A stretch of 59,685 bases of DNA, from assembly GCA_964544055.1 (NCBI GenBank), contig CAZJAA010000015.1, positions 1 through 59,685 of the forward strand, in the 5' to 3' direction. The translations under genes and the position numbers were made by a program. Origin of the DNA: SIG299 sp964544055. Its GTDB lineage: Bacteria > Bacillota > Clostridia > Lachnospirales > Lachnospiraceae. This document shows, one piece after another, positions 18,144-26,595 of the stretch. Numbering within the stretch: position 1 is the stretch's first letter; every line of letters begins with the position of its first letter. Under the pieces are notes generated by a model. That model had not been told where the DNA came from, searched no databases, and saw only the letters and a program-made list of their open reading frames with translations.

Positions 18144-18197
18144 GTTGCCGAGCGAATGGCAACAGTGAATTAATAACTTTGCCGGCTTGTGGCAAAG
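18144..18197 (+). other. Two hairpins abutting a ribosome-binding site
   Basis: GTTGCC/GGCAAC (18144-18163) and CTTTGCC/GGCAAAG (18177-18197). The second ends three bases before the GGAG of the next gene. They may affect translation of the downstream membrane protein. Confidence 0.6.
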
Positions 18198-18210
18198 AAT
18201 GGAGACAGAT

Positions 18211-18828
18211 ATGTATAAGAAACAAATGATTCTCCAGCGTATTGTGTGCTTAGTTGTACTGATAGCCGCTGCGCTTGTATTTGTATATTCCTTAGGTCTT
18301 TTAACAGACATGTATGAAATGAAGTTTGATTATCATGCGGAGAGATATTATAAAAACGGCATGACAGAGGAAGCGTTATCCAAGGTAAAGGTAGCCGGTT
18401 CCGAAATTTACTACGATATGCAGCAGTTCAACAGCGAACTTACAATTGCAGGTCTGGTATTAATCCTTCTGGCGGTTTCCCAGTATGTGTTCCAGAACCA
18501 GAACCGCAGAAAATATTACATTGCAAATTATATTACTGTTGGGGTAAATACTTTGGGAGCAATTTATTATTCCTACTGGAGCCTCAGCAACTTATTATCA
18601 TATAAAGAACGGTATTTAAAAATTGACTTTGCAGAGCTGAGTAAGCTGAATGAAAGATATGGTTTCAAATATACCGAATCTACATTTTGGTTTGATGCCA
18701 GCAAGTTTGTTTTCGGATTTCTTCTTGTTGCAACAGCGATCAACCTGTTTAATCTGGTATGGAAGATTTGCTTAATGAGAAACGAAAAGAAGCTGGTACA
18801 GGCCGGTAAGGGGGGCAAGGCGGCATGA
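18211..18828 (+). CDS. Four-pass membrane protein in the sugar-uptake cluster, unknown family
   Basis: 205 residues with spans at about 8-28, 78-98, 105-130 and 165-190. A hydrophilic loop rich in Tyr, Glu and Lys lies between spans 1 and 2. No family motif is recognised. The ATG at 18211 has GGAG six bases upstream, which excludes the in-frame TTG at 18187. It overlaps the next gene by four bases (ATGA), so the two are translationally coupled. With 18825-19307 it forms a pair followed by an ATPase gene, and a similar pair-plus-ATPase layout occurs at 20416-22738. It could be an accessory subunit of the importer. Confidence 0.65.
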   Translation: MYKKQMILQRIVCLVVLIAAALVFVYSLGLLTDMYEMKFDYHAERYYKNGMTEEALSKVKVAGSEIYYDMQQFNSELTIAGLVLILLAVSQYVFQNQNRRKYYIANYITVGVNTLGAIYYSYWSLSNLLSYKERYLKIDFAELSKLNERYGFKYTESTFWFDASKFVFGFLLVATAINLFNLVWKICLMRNEKKLVQAGKGGKAA

Positions 18829-19307
18829 TGGATGCAAAAACAATAAAGAAAGACCGCTTACGTTACACAAAAAACAAGCTCTCTGCCAACTTGGCATATC
18901 TTGCGATTTTGTTTGATGTGTTATATTTTGTAAGCATCTACAGTTCTGATGTGGATACCTACTACTATACAATCACGATTGGTCTTTCTGTATTATATAA
19001 CCTGGTATTTTTGTTAACTTCGTTCCTTTGCTCCGAAGGTGTAAAGAATTATAAAGGACATTATTCCTGGGTTATTATGGTAGTTGGTGTACTACAGTTT
19101 GTAAGAATTTTAGGTATTCCGCATATGGCTCACAGCACGGTACTTACTCTTAACGGAGTAGAAACTACTGTAATGGAAGATAAGCAGTTTCTGTGGGTAT
19201 GCATCTGCCTTGTAATTTCCGGTATTGCATGTCTTGCCTCCGGTCTTGTAAGTGCTTATAAAGTAACAACCCTGAACAATTACTTAAAAGAAAAGGGACT
19301 CGCGTAG
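18825..19307 (+). CDS. Four-pass membrane protein coupled to the preceding gene, unknown family
   Basis: 160 residues with four hydrophobic segments (about 19-38, 45-68, 80-98, 122-146). The ATGATG at 18825 overlaps the TGA of the upstream gene, so translation is coupled. The first or second ATG could be used. No motif is recognised. It is followed 34 bases later by an MsmX-type ATPase gene. It may help assemble or regulate the transporter. There is no sign of decay. Confidence 0.62.
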   Translation: MMDAKTIKKDRLRYTKNKLSANLAYLAILFDVLYFVSIYSSDVDTYYYTITIGLSVLYNLVFLLTSFLCSEGVKNYKGHYSWVIMVVGVLQFVRILGIPHMAHSTVLTLNGVETTVMEDKQFLWVCICLVISGIACLASGLVSAYKVTTLNNYLKEKGLA

Positions 19308-19341
19308 ACGAAACCAATAGTCCAAAAGAAAGGCGTAAACT

Positions 19342-20400
19342 ATGGCTTCCTTAAGTTTAAAGAATATAAACAAAATATACGACAATAAAGTACAGGCCGT
19401 ATTTGATTTCAACCTGGATGTAAAAGACGGTGAGTTCATTGTACTTGTTGGTCCATCCGGCTGTGGTAAGTCTACAACGCTTCGTATGATTGCTGGTCTT
19501 GAGGATATTTCTTCCGGTACCTTAATCATCGATGGCGAGGATGTAACACAAAAGCCGCCAAAGGACAGAGATATCGCAATGGTTTTCCAGAACTATGCGT
19601 TATATGCTCATATGACAATTTATGAAAACATGGCGTTTTCGTTAACATTGCGCCATGAGGATTCAAATGTAATTCACGAAAAAGTGCTGGCTGCGGCAGA
19701 AATCCTTGGTCTTACCGACCAGCTCAACAAAAAGCCAAAGCAGCTTTCCGGTGGTCAGAGACAGCGAGTTGCCATGGGTCGTGCCATTGTGCGTACTCCA
19801 AAGGTTTTCCTGTTTGACGAACCGTTATCCAACCTTGATGCAAAGCTCCGTGGTGCTACAAGAAGAGAAATTCTTCTTCTTCATAAGCGTCTCGGTGCTA
19901 CCATGTTATATGTAACCCACGACCAGACAGAAGCATTAACTCTGGCAGACCGCATTGTATGTATGTCTATGGGCTATGTACAGCAGGTAGGTACTCCGTT
20001 GGAGCTTTACGATACCCCTGCAAATCTGTTTGTAGCTTCCTTTATCGGACTTCCGCCAATGAACTTTTTTGAATGTACGGTAGCAGACGATAAACTGGTG
20101 GGTATTGGATTTACCGTACACTTAAACGAAAGCGACAAGAAAGTTCTTGAAAATTATGTTGGAAAGACGATTACCTTAGGTGTTCGCCCGGAAAACATCA
20201 TTAAGGGAAATGATATGACACTTTCCGTCACTATTAACGAAAACCTTGGTCAGACAACTCTGGTACATGGAATGATTGGCGGACACAAGGCAACAGCCAA
20301 ATTCCGTGAGTGGTCGAACTACAAGCCGGGAGATGAGGTTGGTGTATCCTTTGAACGTATGCATTTCTTCGATAAGGAAACTACCAACGCAATAAGATAA
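19342..20400 (+). CDS. Sugar ABC transporter ATPase, MsmX/UgpC type (first copy)
   Basis: A 352-residue ATPase with a C-terminal regulatory OB-like domain. Walker A is GPSGCGKSTT, the Q-loop MVFQNYALYAHMT, the signature LSGGQRQRVAMGRA, Walker B VFLFDEPLSNLD and the switch His YVTHDQ. It would drive the LplB/LplC importer. LplB/LplC systems usually lack their own ATPase and share MsmX, so having two in the cluster is notable. AAAGGCG lies 8 bases before the ATG. The next gene starts 15 bases downstream. Confidence 0.93.
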   Translation: MASLSLKNINKIYDNKVQAVFDFNLDVKDGEFIVLVGPSGCGKSTTLRMIAGLEDISSGTLIIDGEDVTQKPPKDRDIAMVFQNYALYAHMTIYENMAFSLTLRHEDSNVIHEKVLAAAEILGLTDQLNKKPKQLSGGQRQRVAMGRAIVRTPKVFLFDEPLSNLDAKLRGATRREILLLHKRLGATMLYVTHDQTEALTLADRIVCMSMGYVQQVGTPLELYDTPANLFVASFIGLPPMNFFECTVADDKLVGIGFTVHLNESDKKVLENYVGKTITLGVRPENIIKGNDMTLSVTINENLGQTTLVHGMIGGHKATAKFREWSNYKPGDEVGVSFERMHFFDKETTNAIR

Positions 20401-20415
20401 AGGCAGGATACGATT

Positions 20416-20955
20416 ATGAAAGAAATGATTAGAAAATTTCTGGTTTCCCTGAAGAAAAATCCTCAGGTGATTCCACTTCTGGCACATACGGTTGCCTTTT
20501 GCATCTTCTCGCTGAACTTAACCGACATTTCCAATACAACGGCAAAGGTTTATGGCGCACATATGGGACTTTGCTCCTTTGTAGCCATGCTTCTTTCCAT
20601 TCTTTGCTATGTATGCCTGTTTAGTGCATATCCAAAGCGTAAAAAGCCGAACTGGATTATGATTGCCATGGTTCTGGTAATGTATGGAATTATTATTTTT
20701 GCTGATAATTTCTATGCAGAACGTATCTGGGCAGCAGTAAAGAGACCGGAAAATCCGATTGCAATTACAGAAAATACCATGTATATCAATGATGCATATA
20801 AGCTGATGAGTACTCATATCATTTCGCTTATTGTCAGTGCAGTGCTTATCGTAATTGAGCCGGTTTATGCAAAGCTGTTAAAGAAGATTAATACTTCCAT
20901 CGAGGTGGAGGATAATGGTAAGCTTGGCGCAATTGACTTAAGTGACGAGGAATAA
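20416..20955 (+). CDS. Four-pass membrane protein of unknown family (second accessory pair)
   Basis: 179 residues with hydrophobic segments at about 20-38, 50-70, 78-96 and 132-152. A periplasm-facing loop between spans 3 and 4 carries ENPIAITENTMYINDAY. The C-terminus is acidic. No family motif is recognised. It sits directly between the first ATPase and another membrane-protein gene, with short gaps that indicate one operon. The overall plan resembles the pair at 18211-19307, but no clear sequence similarity is visible by eye. Confidence 0.62.
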   Translation: MKEMIRKFLVSLKKNPQVIPLLAHTVAFCIFSLNLTDISNTTAKVYGAHMGLCSFVAMLLSILCYVCLFSAYPKRKKPNWIMIAMVLVMYGIIIFADNFYAERIWAAVKRPENPIAITENTMYINDAYKLMSTHIISLIVSAVLIVIEPVYAKLLKKINTSIEVEDNGKLGAIDLSDEE

Positions 20956-20961
20956 GTTTTA

Positions 20962-21603
20962 ATGGCAAAAAAGAAAGAAAATAAAAACCATACTTCGCAG
21001 AGAAAGTCGTCCGCAGATTATTATAATCTGAAAACAGATGCAGTTGACCGTCTGGTGAATGCAAAAAATAAAACCTACGAAAAAACAAAAGAAGATCCAG
21101 GAAAAGAATACCGGAGCAAAAGCTTCCTGAGTAAAGTTCCTTCCTGGATAAAGGCTTTATTTATCAAGTTCTGGTTTAATGGGGCGGTGTGTTTCTTCAT
21201 TTTCTGGGGGCTGGGTCTGTATGTAACAGACATGCTGGATATGATTGTGGTGCTGGCAATTGTCATGGGTATGGTTACCGATATTTTAGTAAACAATGCC
21301 TTTCGTTTTTTAGAAACCTTTAAAGGGCAGAATGACAAGTGGATGATGTTCCCAAAGAAGAAATACTGGACATTCTTTGCCAACATTTTCTATGCGTTTT
21401 TTATACTGTTGGGCGTCATATATTTTTATAACATATTGAATCTTGCCTTGAATAGACTGAACGGAACAGAAGGTGAAATGTTTGTTGGCGTAGAACCGAT
21501 TCTGTTTGGCTTATCCTACATGGCAATTGACATGCTTTTCATTACCATGAAAAACACAATGATTAAAATTATATCTGACGCAAAACAAAAAAATAGAAAT
21601 TAG
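20962..21603 (+). CDS. Membrane protein with charged N-terminal domain, unknown family
   Basis: 213 residues. Residues 1-60 are highly charged, with many Lys, and cytoplasmic. Hydrophobic segments follow at about 72-90, 93-112, 138-158 and 178-196. The gap to the upstream gene is only six bases. It is followed by the second ATPase gene 22 bases later. No motif is recognised. The Lys-rich head could contact nucleic acid, lipid headgroups or the ATPase; this is speculation. Confidence 0.62.
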   Translation: MAKKKENKNHTSQRKSSADYYNLKTDAVDRLVNAKNKTYEKTKEDPGKEYRSKSFLSKVPSWIKALFIKFWFNGAVCFFIFWGLGLYVTDMLDMIVVLAIVMGMVTDILVNNAFRFLETFKGQNDKWMMFPKKKYWTFFANIFYAFFILLGVIYFYNILNLALNRLNGTEGEMFVGVEPILFGLSYMAIDMLFITMKNTMIKIISDAKQKNRN

Positions 21604-21625
21604 TATATAAGGAATGGAGAAAATT

Positions 21626-22738
21626 ATGGCATACCTCAGTTTAAAAGGAATAAACAAAATTTATCCGAATGGGTTCCATGCAGTTCATGATTTCAATTTA
21701 GAGATTGAACGCGGCGAGTTCATCGTATTTGTCGGTCCTTCGGGATGTGGTAAGTCTACAACGCTTCGTATGATAGCTGGTCTGGAAAACATCAGTAATG
21801 GAGAATTCTGTATTGATGGCAAGCGTGCCAACGAGATTGGTCCTCGTGAGAGGGAAATTGCCATGGTATTCCAGAGCTATGCATTGTATCCTCATATGTC
21901 CGTATATGACAACATGGCGTTTGGACTTTCCCTGCAGGGTGTAGATGATGACGTGATTGAAAAAAAGGTTCAGGAAACAGCAAGAATTCTTGGTCTTACC
22001 GATTATCTGGACAGAAAGCCAAGAGCATTATCCGGTGGACAGAGACAAAGAGTTGCGGTTGGCCGTGCCATCATCCGTAAGGTTGGTATTTTCTTAATGG
22101 ACGAGCCACTTTCCAACCTCGATGCAAAACAGCGTGTTACCATGCGTTCTGAAATTACGGATATTCACAGAAAAGTTGGAGCAACCACAATCTATGTTAC
22201 TCACGACCAGACAGAGGCCATGACTATGGCAGACCGTATTGTCTGCATGAAAGATGGTTATATCCAGCAGGTTGGTACCCCATACGATTTATATTTTAAG
22301 CCGGTAAATATGTTTGTAGCAGGATTTATCGGAGAGCCGCCAATGAACTTTGTAACCAGCGAAGTAAAGGGTGGAAAAATTAAGGTTGGTAATACCGCAC
22401 TTGACTTAAATGCTGTACTTAAGGCAGATAAATTAGCTTCCTATGAAGGAAAGAAAATTGTGCTTGGTTTCCGTCCGGAAGGTACGGAGCTTGGAACGCA
22501 GGCAGACAGCTATGTGCTGGATGCAGACGTGGAGCTGACAGAGCTGCTTGGTGATAATACTAACGTATACATCAATATGGATGGCGTACAGTCGATTTTA
22601 AAGATAGACCCACACGATACGCCGGCAATGGACAGCAGAATTACATTTTCCATTCCTTACAAGAACGTATATCTGTTTGATGGTGAAACAGAGTATGTGA
22701 TTGAAGATGGCAAAAAAAATGGTAATCTCACTAGATAA
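21626..22738 (+). CDS. Sugar ABC transporter ATPase, MsmX/UgpC type (second copy)
   Basis: 370 residues, closely related to the ATPase at 19342-20400, with the same GPSGCGKSTT, LSGGQRQRVAVGRA and IFLMDEPLSNLD motifs and a C-terminal regulatory domain. The ATG at 21626 is preferred because GGAG ends six bases upstream; the in-frame ATG at 21614 overlaps that GGAG. It may form a heterodimer with the first copy or serve other importers in trans. It ends the cluster and is followed by a strong terminator. Confidence 0.92.
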   Translation: MAYLSLKGINKIYPNGFHAVHDFNLEIERGEFIVFVGPSGCGKSTTLRMIAGLENISNGEFCIDGKRANEIGPREREIAMVFQSYALYPHMSVYDNMAFGLSLQGVDDDVIEKKVQETARILGLTDYLDRKPRALSGGQRQRVAVGRAIIRKVGIFLMDEPLSNLDAKQRVTMRSEITDIHRKVGATTIYVTHDQTEAMTMADRIVCMKDGYIQQVGTPYDLYFKPVNMFVAGFIGEPPMNFVTSEVKGGKIKVGNTALDLNAVLKADKLASYEGKKIVLGFRPEGTELGTQADSYVLDADVELTELLGDNTNVYINMDGVQSILKIDPHDTPAMDSRITFSIPYKNVYLFDGETEYVIEDGKKNGNLTR

Positions 22739-22778
22739 GCGGTCAAAGAAAATAAAATAAAATAAGAGAAATGCAATC

Positions 22779-22842
22779 GCCTGCAAGGGAGAATATGTGT
22801 CAGAACATCGGACGCAATCATCCCTTGCGGGCTTTTTATTTT
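22779..22842 (+). terminator. Rho-independent terminator ending the sugar-uptake cluster
   Basis: GCCTGCAAGGGA (22779-22790) pairs with TCCCTTGCGGGC (22821-22832, one G-U), followed by TTTTTATTTTT. Confidence 0.9.
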
Positions 22843-22913
22843 TGTGATAAGATGATAAGAGTACCTGTATGCGCAGTGTTAATGTTTATATGGCATTTTA
22901 AGGGAGATACAGC

Positions 22914-23714
22914 ATGAGCGAAACGATTTCAAATTATATACCGGATTATTATTACAGCAAGGTGGTTGATATTGTTGGGCATGAGTCTACAAGGCATGTC
23001 CATGATGCTTTTGAAATATATTACATGAAAGAAGGGCACTGCACCTATTACATTGAAGAATCCACTTATAAAGTGCTGCCGGGAGACATTATTCTGATTC
23101 CCGGAAACACAAGCCACCGGACAACGTATGGCGGTGTGCCGCATACAAGACTGCTGGTAAACTGTTCCTACAACTATCTTCCAAAGCTTGTGCTGGAGCG
23201 GCTGGCATCCATTGGACCACTGTACCGCAACAACAAGGTAATCAGTCAGTTGGAGGAGATGTTTGCCAAAATTGAGCATGAGTACAGCCATGCAGATGTT
23301 TTATCGGAGGAAGTGCTGAAATGCTTCACGGCAGAGCTGATGTTTGTTATTCTGCGCCATAAAAATGAGCATGAAAATGTTTCGGGTGGCAGTAATCTTA
23401 TTGCAACAGTTCAGGAATATATCCAAAACAATTATATGAACGAAGTAAAGCTTTCTGTGATTGCTGAAATGCTGTCCGTCAGTCAGGAGCACTTATCGCG
23501 CGTGTTTAAGCAGGAAACCGGCATTGGATTTAAGGAGTATCTGGTACAGTTCCGTTTAAACAAAGCGGAGCAGATGTTAAAGCATGAAACTGGACGCGCT
23601 GTCAGTGAAGTGGCATATGCCTGTGGCTTTAATGACGGCAACTATTTTTCTTATAAATTCAAAAAAGCATATGGATATTCGCCAAGTGAGCTGCGAAAGA
23701 ATAAGACAGTATAA
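22914..23714 (+). CDS. AraC family transcriptional regulator
   Basis: A 266-residue regulator with an N-terminal cupin sugar-sensing domain (residues about 15-110; HEST..HVHDAFEIYYMKEG and LPGDIILIPGNTSH) and a C-terminal pair of helix-turn-helix motifs (about 165-262; SVIAEMLSVSQEHLSRVFKQ and VAYACGFNDGNYFSYKFKKAYGYSP, given here as separate motifs). GGGAG lies 8 bases before ATG. It follows the sugar-uptake cluster in the same orientation, so control of that cluster is a reasonable guess. It has its own leader after the terminator. Confidence 0.9.
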   Translation: MSETISNYIPDYYYSKVVDIVGHESTRHVHDAFEIYYMKEGHCTYYIEESTYKVLPGDIILIPGNTSHRTTYGGVPHTRLLVNCSYNYLPKLVLERLASIGPLYRNNKVISQLEEMFAKIEHEYSHADVLSEEVLKCFTAELMFVILRHKNEHENVSGGSNLIATVQEYIQNNYMNEVKLSVIAEMLSVSQEHLSRVFKQETGIGFKEYLVQFRLNKAEQMLKHETGRAVSEVAYACGFNDGNYFSYKFKKAYGYSPSELRKNKTV

Positions 23715-23799
23715 GAAATTTCGGAGGAAGAGGTATAAAATCCCTCTGTTTACAGATACTAGCGTCAACAACTATGATTTGTAAATGGAGGTTTTTGTT

Positions 23800-24345
23800 A
23801 TGAAAGCAACAGGAATTGTACGCCGTATTGACGATTTGGGTCGTGTTGTTGTGCCCAAGGAAATTCGGAGGACACTTCGTATCAGAGAAGGCGACCCGTT
23901 GGAAATTTTTACTGACCGGGAAGGCGAAATCATTTTGAAGAAATATTCTCCGATTGGTGAACTGAGCCTTTTTGCCAAACAATATGCGGAGGCAATGGCA
24001 CAGACTACCGGGCAGATAGCCGCAATTGCCGACCGGGATCAGTTTATTGCCGTGGCAGGCAACGGAAAAAAGGATTTGCTCGCCAAATCGGTCAGCAGGG
24101 AGCTGGAATATCTGATGACGGAGCGGGAAACACTCGTAGCCATAAAGAATGAAAAAAACTTTATTTCCATCAGCTTTGATGAGGAGGAATACAACAGTCA
24201 GGTTATTGTTCCGATTATTTGCGAGGGTGATGTTATTGGAGCGGTGCTTCTTCTTTCCAGAGAGGCAAAACAGAGGCCGGGAGAGATGGAGCTGAAGCTT
24301 GCCCAGACTGCTGCTTCTTTTTTGGGAAGACAGATGGAAAACTAA
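23800..24345 (+). CDS. spoVT: Stage V sporulation protein T, transcriptional regulator
   Basis: 181 residues. An N-terminal AbrB-type swapped-hairpin DNA-binding domain (residues 1-51; ATGIVRRIDDLGRVVVPKEI) is followed by a GAF-like domain (about 60-181). SpoVT tunes sigma-G-dependent genes in the forespore. GGAGG lies 9 bases before the ATG at 23800, and the in-frame ATG at 23785 overlaps that GGAGG. It begins the block that, as in B. subtilis, runs on to yabP, yabQ, divIC, spoIIE, tilS, hpt and ftsH. Confidence 0.93.
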   Translation: MKATGIVRRIDDLGRVVVPKEIRRTLRIREGDPLEIFTDREGEIILKKYSPIGELSLFAKQYAEAMAQTTGQIAAIADRDQFIAVAGNGKKDLLAKSVSRELEYLMTERETLVAIKNEKNFISISFDEEEYNSQVIVPIICEGDVIGAVLLLSREAKQRPGEMELKLAQTAASFLGRQMEN

Positions 24346-24446
24346 TCGAAAAAGGGCAAAAAACGATTTGAAAAACAGTTAATCATAAAAAATCGCAGCT
24401 TTTAGAATTTTTATCATGTTTTTTGACGTCAAATACAGAAAATTCC

Positions 24447-24475
24447 TTGACAAATGCCTTTAATCAGTTTATAAA
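24447..24475 (+). promoter_or_regulatory. Sigma-A-type promoter of hup, with a structured leader
   Basis: TTGACA (24447-24452), 17-base spacer, TATAAA (24470-24475). The predicted leader is about 180 bases. It contains GTGCC/GGCAC (about 24565-24584) and GTTACTG (24591-24597) paired with CAGTAAC (24622-24628), then GAGGAGG before hup. The 316-base gap after spoVT holds no gene I can support. Confidence 0.8.
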
Positions 24476-24661
24476 TAAATGTGTAGGCATTGAATTACTT
24501 GACCGAAAACAAAGGGAGAGAAAACCAGGCCATGTGTCAGCAGAAAAGTCTGGCAAAGCAGAATGTGCCGGAAAAGAAAGGCACAATGTTGTTACTGAAA
24601 AAAGTACACAGTACAGGCAAACAGTAACTGATTATCTAATACTTTTAGAGGAGGATTTACA

Positions 24662-24937
24662 ATGAATAAGACAGAATTAGTTGCAGCTATGGCAGCAAAC
24701 GCAGAATTATCCAAGAAGGATGCAGAAAAGGCATTAAAGGCATTCATCGACGTTGTTACTGACGAATTAAAGAAGGGTGAGAAGGTTCAGTTAGTAGGCT
24801 TTGGTACATTCGAAGTTTCCGAAAGACCAGCAAGAGAAGGTATCAACCCTCAGACAAAGAAGAAGATTACAATTGCAGCTTCCAAGAACCCTAAGTTCAA
24901 AGCTGGTAAGGCTTTAAAGGACGTTGTTAACGCTTAA
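24662..24937 (+). CDS. hup: DNA-binding protein HU
   Basis: A 91-residue histone-like protein that bends and compacts DNA as a dimer. It has the typical N-terminal MNKTELVAAMA, the signature GFGTFEVSERPAREGINPQT and the arm with ITIAASKNPKFKAGKALK. The size is standard. GAGGAGG lies 7 bases before the ATG. The position inside the spoVT-rqcP interval is common in Clostridia. It has its own strong promoter and a hairpin-rich 3' end, so it is probably expressed at a high level on its own. Confidence 0.96.
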   Translation: MNKTELVAAMAANAELSKKDAEKALKAFIDVVTDELKKGEKVQLVGFGTFEVSERPAREGINPQTKKKITIAASKNPKFKAGKALKDVVNA

Positions 24938-24949
24938 ATCAATTTAAAC

Positions 24950-25088
24950 CGTTTTAATTGTCTGAAAAATTTTAGAAAATTAAAACGTGCATAATTATTT
25001 TTCACGTCAAAGTGTTAAAACGCTTTTTATGCAAACAATGAATAATTTAAGAGGGCTCTTCCATTGCGGAGTAGCCCTCTTCTTAATT
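24950..25088 (+). terminator. Stacked 3' hairpins and terminator after hup
   Basis: CGTTTTAATT (24950-24959) pairs perfectly with AATTAAAACG (24978-24987). A short stem with T-run follows (about 25010-25029). AAGAGGGCT (25049-25057) then pairs with AGCCCTCTT (25073-25081), followed by CTTAATT. The last is the likeliest termination point, though its T-tract is short. Confidence 0.65.
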
Positions 25089-25192
25089 ATGGGAAAGTGC
25101 ATCCTGAAAATCAAAATGCTCTGCGGAGAATGTATCAATGCACATGTTTAATTTTTACCGGTCCGCAGTGCGGACAGAAAGCAGGAAAACGT

Positions 25193-25432
25193 ATGAGACT
25201 GGATAAATATTTAAAAGTATCCCGTTTAATCAAACGGAGAACGGTTGCCAATGAGGCGTGTGACGCTGGAAGAGTACTCATCAATGATAAGGTGGCAAAA
25301 GCATCCACAGAAGTAAAGGTGGGGGATATAATTGAAATCGGCTTTGGAACAAAGGCAGTAAAGGTAGAAGTGCTGGATATTCAGGATACGACCAAAAAAG
25401 ATGCGGCAAAGGAATTATTTAAGTATCTGTAG
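25193..25432 (+). CDS. rqcP: RqcP (YabO), S4-domain ribosome quality-control factor
   Basis: 79 residues forming a single S4 RNA-binding domain (MRLDKYLKVSRLIKRRTVAN, then AGRVLINDKVAK). RqcP works with RqcH on obstructed 50S subunits to add C-terminal alanine tails. It was formerly called YabO and lies next to yabP in most Firmicutes, as here. The ATG at 25193 is chosen by alignment with the family start and by AGGA about 7 bases upstream; the reading frame extends back into the hup terminator, which is not coding. A GTCCGC/GCGGAC hairpin (25160-25174) lies in its leader. Confidence 0.92.
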   Translation: MRLDKYLKVSRLIKRRTVANEACDAGRVLINDKVAKASTEVKVGDIIEIGFGTKAVKVEVLDIQDTTKKDAAKELFKYL

Positions 25433-25570
25433 AAAAACAGCAAGGAATATTTGAAACAATGGGTGCATAAACTTAAAGTAACTACCGGACAGTTTGCCGA
25501 AACATAACAGGTTCGTTACTGAAATAAGGGATGTCGGAGCAGTAACGATGTTTCGGAATGGAGATGTGCC

Positions 25571-25858
25571 ATGGAAGAAAAAACAGCAGGAATCGGGCCG
25601 CATAAGTTTTTAGTACAGGGAAGAAAAGCAGCAGAGCTGACCGGAGTAAAAGAGGTCGTTTCTTTTGATGCAAAGGAAGTTGTGCTGAACACCACGATGG
25701 GAGCACTTATTATCCGCGGAAATGATTTGTTTGTCAAACGTCTTACTGTGGAAAAGGGCGAGGTGGACTTGGAAGGGCAGGTAGACAGCTTTGTTTATGC
25801 CGATAAGCCTCAAAAGATGGGTGCGGGGGATAGTCTCTTAAAACGTCTGTTCCGTTGA
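25571..25858 (+). CDS. yabP: Sporulation protein YabP
   Basis: 95 residues of the YabP/YqfC family of small sporulation proteins needed for cortex formation in the mother cell. VLNTTMGALIIRGNDLFVKRLTVEKGEVDLEG is characteristic (seen as GALIIRGNDLFV and LTVEKGEVDLEG). GGAG lies 8 bases before ATG. A CGTTACTG/CAGTAACG hairpin (25514-25547) precedes it. Its stop is followed directly by yabQ. Confidence 0.92.
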   Translation: MEEKTAGIGPHKFLVQGRKAAELTGVKEVVSFDAKEVVLNTTMGALIIRGNDLFVKRLTVEKGEVDLEGQVDSFVYADKPQKMGAGDSLLKRLFR

Positions 25859-25860
25859 AT

Positions 25861-26295
25861 ATGTTGAATGAAAGCATCAAAGGGGAACTGGCCTGTTTCC
25901 TGCTTATGGGGTTGTATGGATTTTGTGCAGCTGCCTGTTATCATCCGCTTGTATTTTTCAGAACCTTAGTCCGCCATAGCCGCACAATGACAGATGCAGA
26001 GGATATTCTCTTTCTTTCTGCTGCCGGAGTGTGCTTTTTTCTGGCAATATTTCATTGGAATGACGGAATTCTCCGCTGGTATGCATTTTTTGGAGCAGGG
26101 GCTGGCTGCTGCCTTTATGTGCGTACGTTTTGTGTGCCGCTGGAGCATATTCGAAAATGGTTCTTGCAAAAGTTCTTGCAAAAAAGAAAGAAAGCGTATA
26201 AAATAAAGGCAAAGAATAAAAAAGGACGGGTGTCGGTGGATGAAGGAAGTAATCCGGAACACAGAAAAAAAAGCAAAAAGAAAAAGCGGTCTTAA
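25861..26295 (+). CDS. yabQ: Spore cortex protein YabQ
   Basis: 144 residues. An N-terminal membrane region has several hydrophobic segments (about 8-28, 42-64, 65-90), and the tail is strongly basic. YabQ is a mother-cell membrane protein needed for spore cortex assembly. The ATG at 25861 lies two bases after the yabP stop; a TTG at 25855 overlapping that stop is an alternative start. The basic C-terminus overlaps divIC by 56 bases in another frame, which is a long overlap for the pair. Confidence 0.82.
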   Translation: MLNESIKGELACFLLMGLYGFCAAACYHPLVFFRTLVRHSRTMTDAEDILFLSAAGVCFFLAIFHWNDGILRWYAFFGAGAGCCLYVRTFCVPLEHIRKWFLQKFLQKRKKAYKIKAKNKKGRVSVDEGSNPEHRKKSKKKKRS

Positions 26296-26551
26296 AATCA
26301 TTGCAGTGACGGTACTTGTGCTGTTTGCGGTTATTACCTACAGCGGTATTCAGCTGCAGGCAGAAAAACGTGCACTGGAAAAACGAAAGGGTGAGCTGGA
26401 AGAAGAGCTTCAGTCCGAGCAGGAACGTTCGGAGGAGCTGGAAGACCAGCGTGCCTATATGCAGACGGTAAAATACATAGAAGAAATCGCAAGAGAGGTT
26501 TTAGGATTGGTATATCCGGAGGAAACCATACTGCGACCGGAAGAAAAATAA
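26240..26551 (+). CDS. divIC: Septum formation initiator DivIC/FtsB family protein
   Basis: 103 residues: a basic cytoplasmic head (1-18), one membrane span (19-38) and a periplasmic coiled coil (about 42-75) rich in Glu and Leu. It ends in EIAREVLGLVYPEE, a typical DivIC end. It would work in the divisome with FtsL and DivIB at the septum. The start lies inside yabQ, with a poor GGTGG ribosome-binding site, so translation may depend on coupling. A terminator follows. Confidence 0.9.
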   Translation: MKEVIRNTEKKAKRKSGLKIIAVTVLVLFAVITYSGIQLQAEKRALEKRKGELEEELQSEQERSEELEDQRAYMQTVKYIEEIAREVLGLVYPEETILRPEEK

Positions 26552-26563
26552 GTCATTTTATGT

Positions 26564-26595
26564 GGAAGAGTTTTTAAAACTCTTCCTTTTCTTTT
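26564..26595 (+). terminator. Rho-independent terminator after divIC
   Basis: GGAAGAGTTT (26564-26573) pairs with AAACTCTTCC (26577-26586), followed by TTTTCTTTT. Its T-run merges into the -35 of the next promoter. Confidence 0.9.

Noticed and set aside
24423..24665. An 80-codon frame before hup
   Set aside because: It contains the hup promoter and structured leader, so it is not coding.
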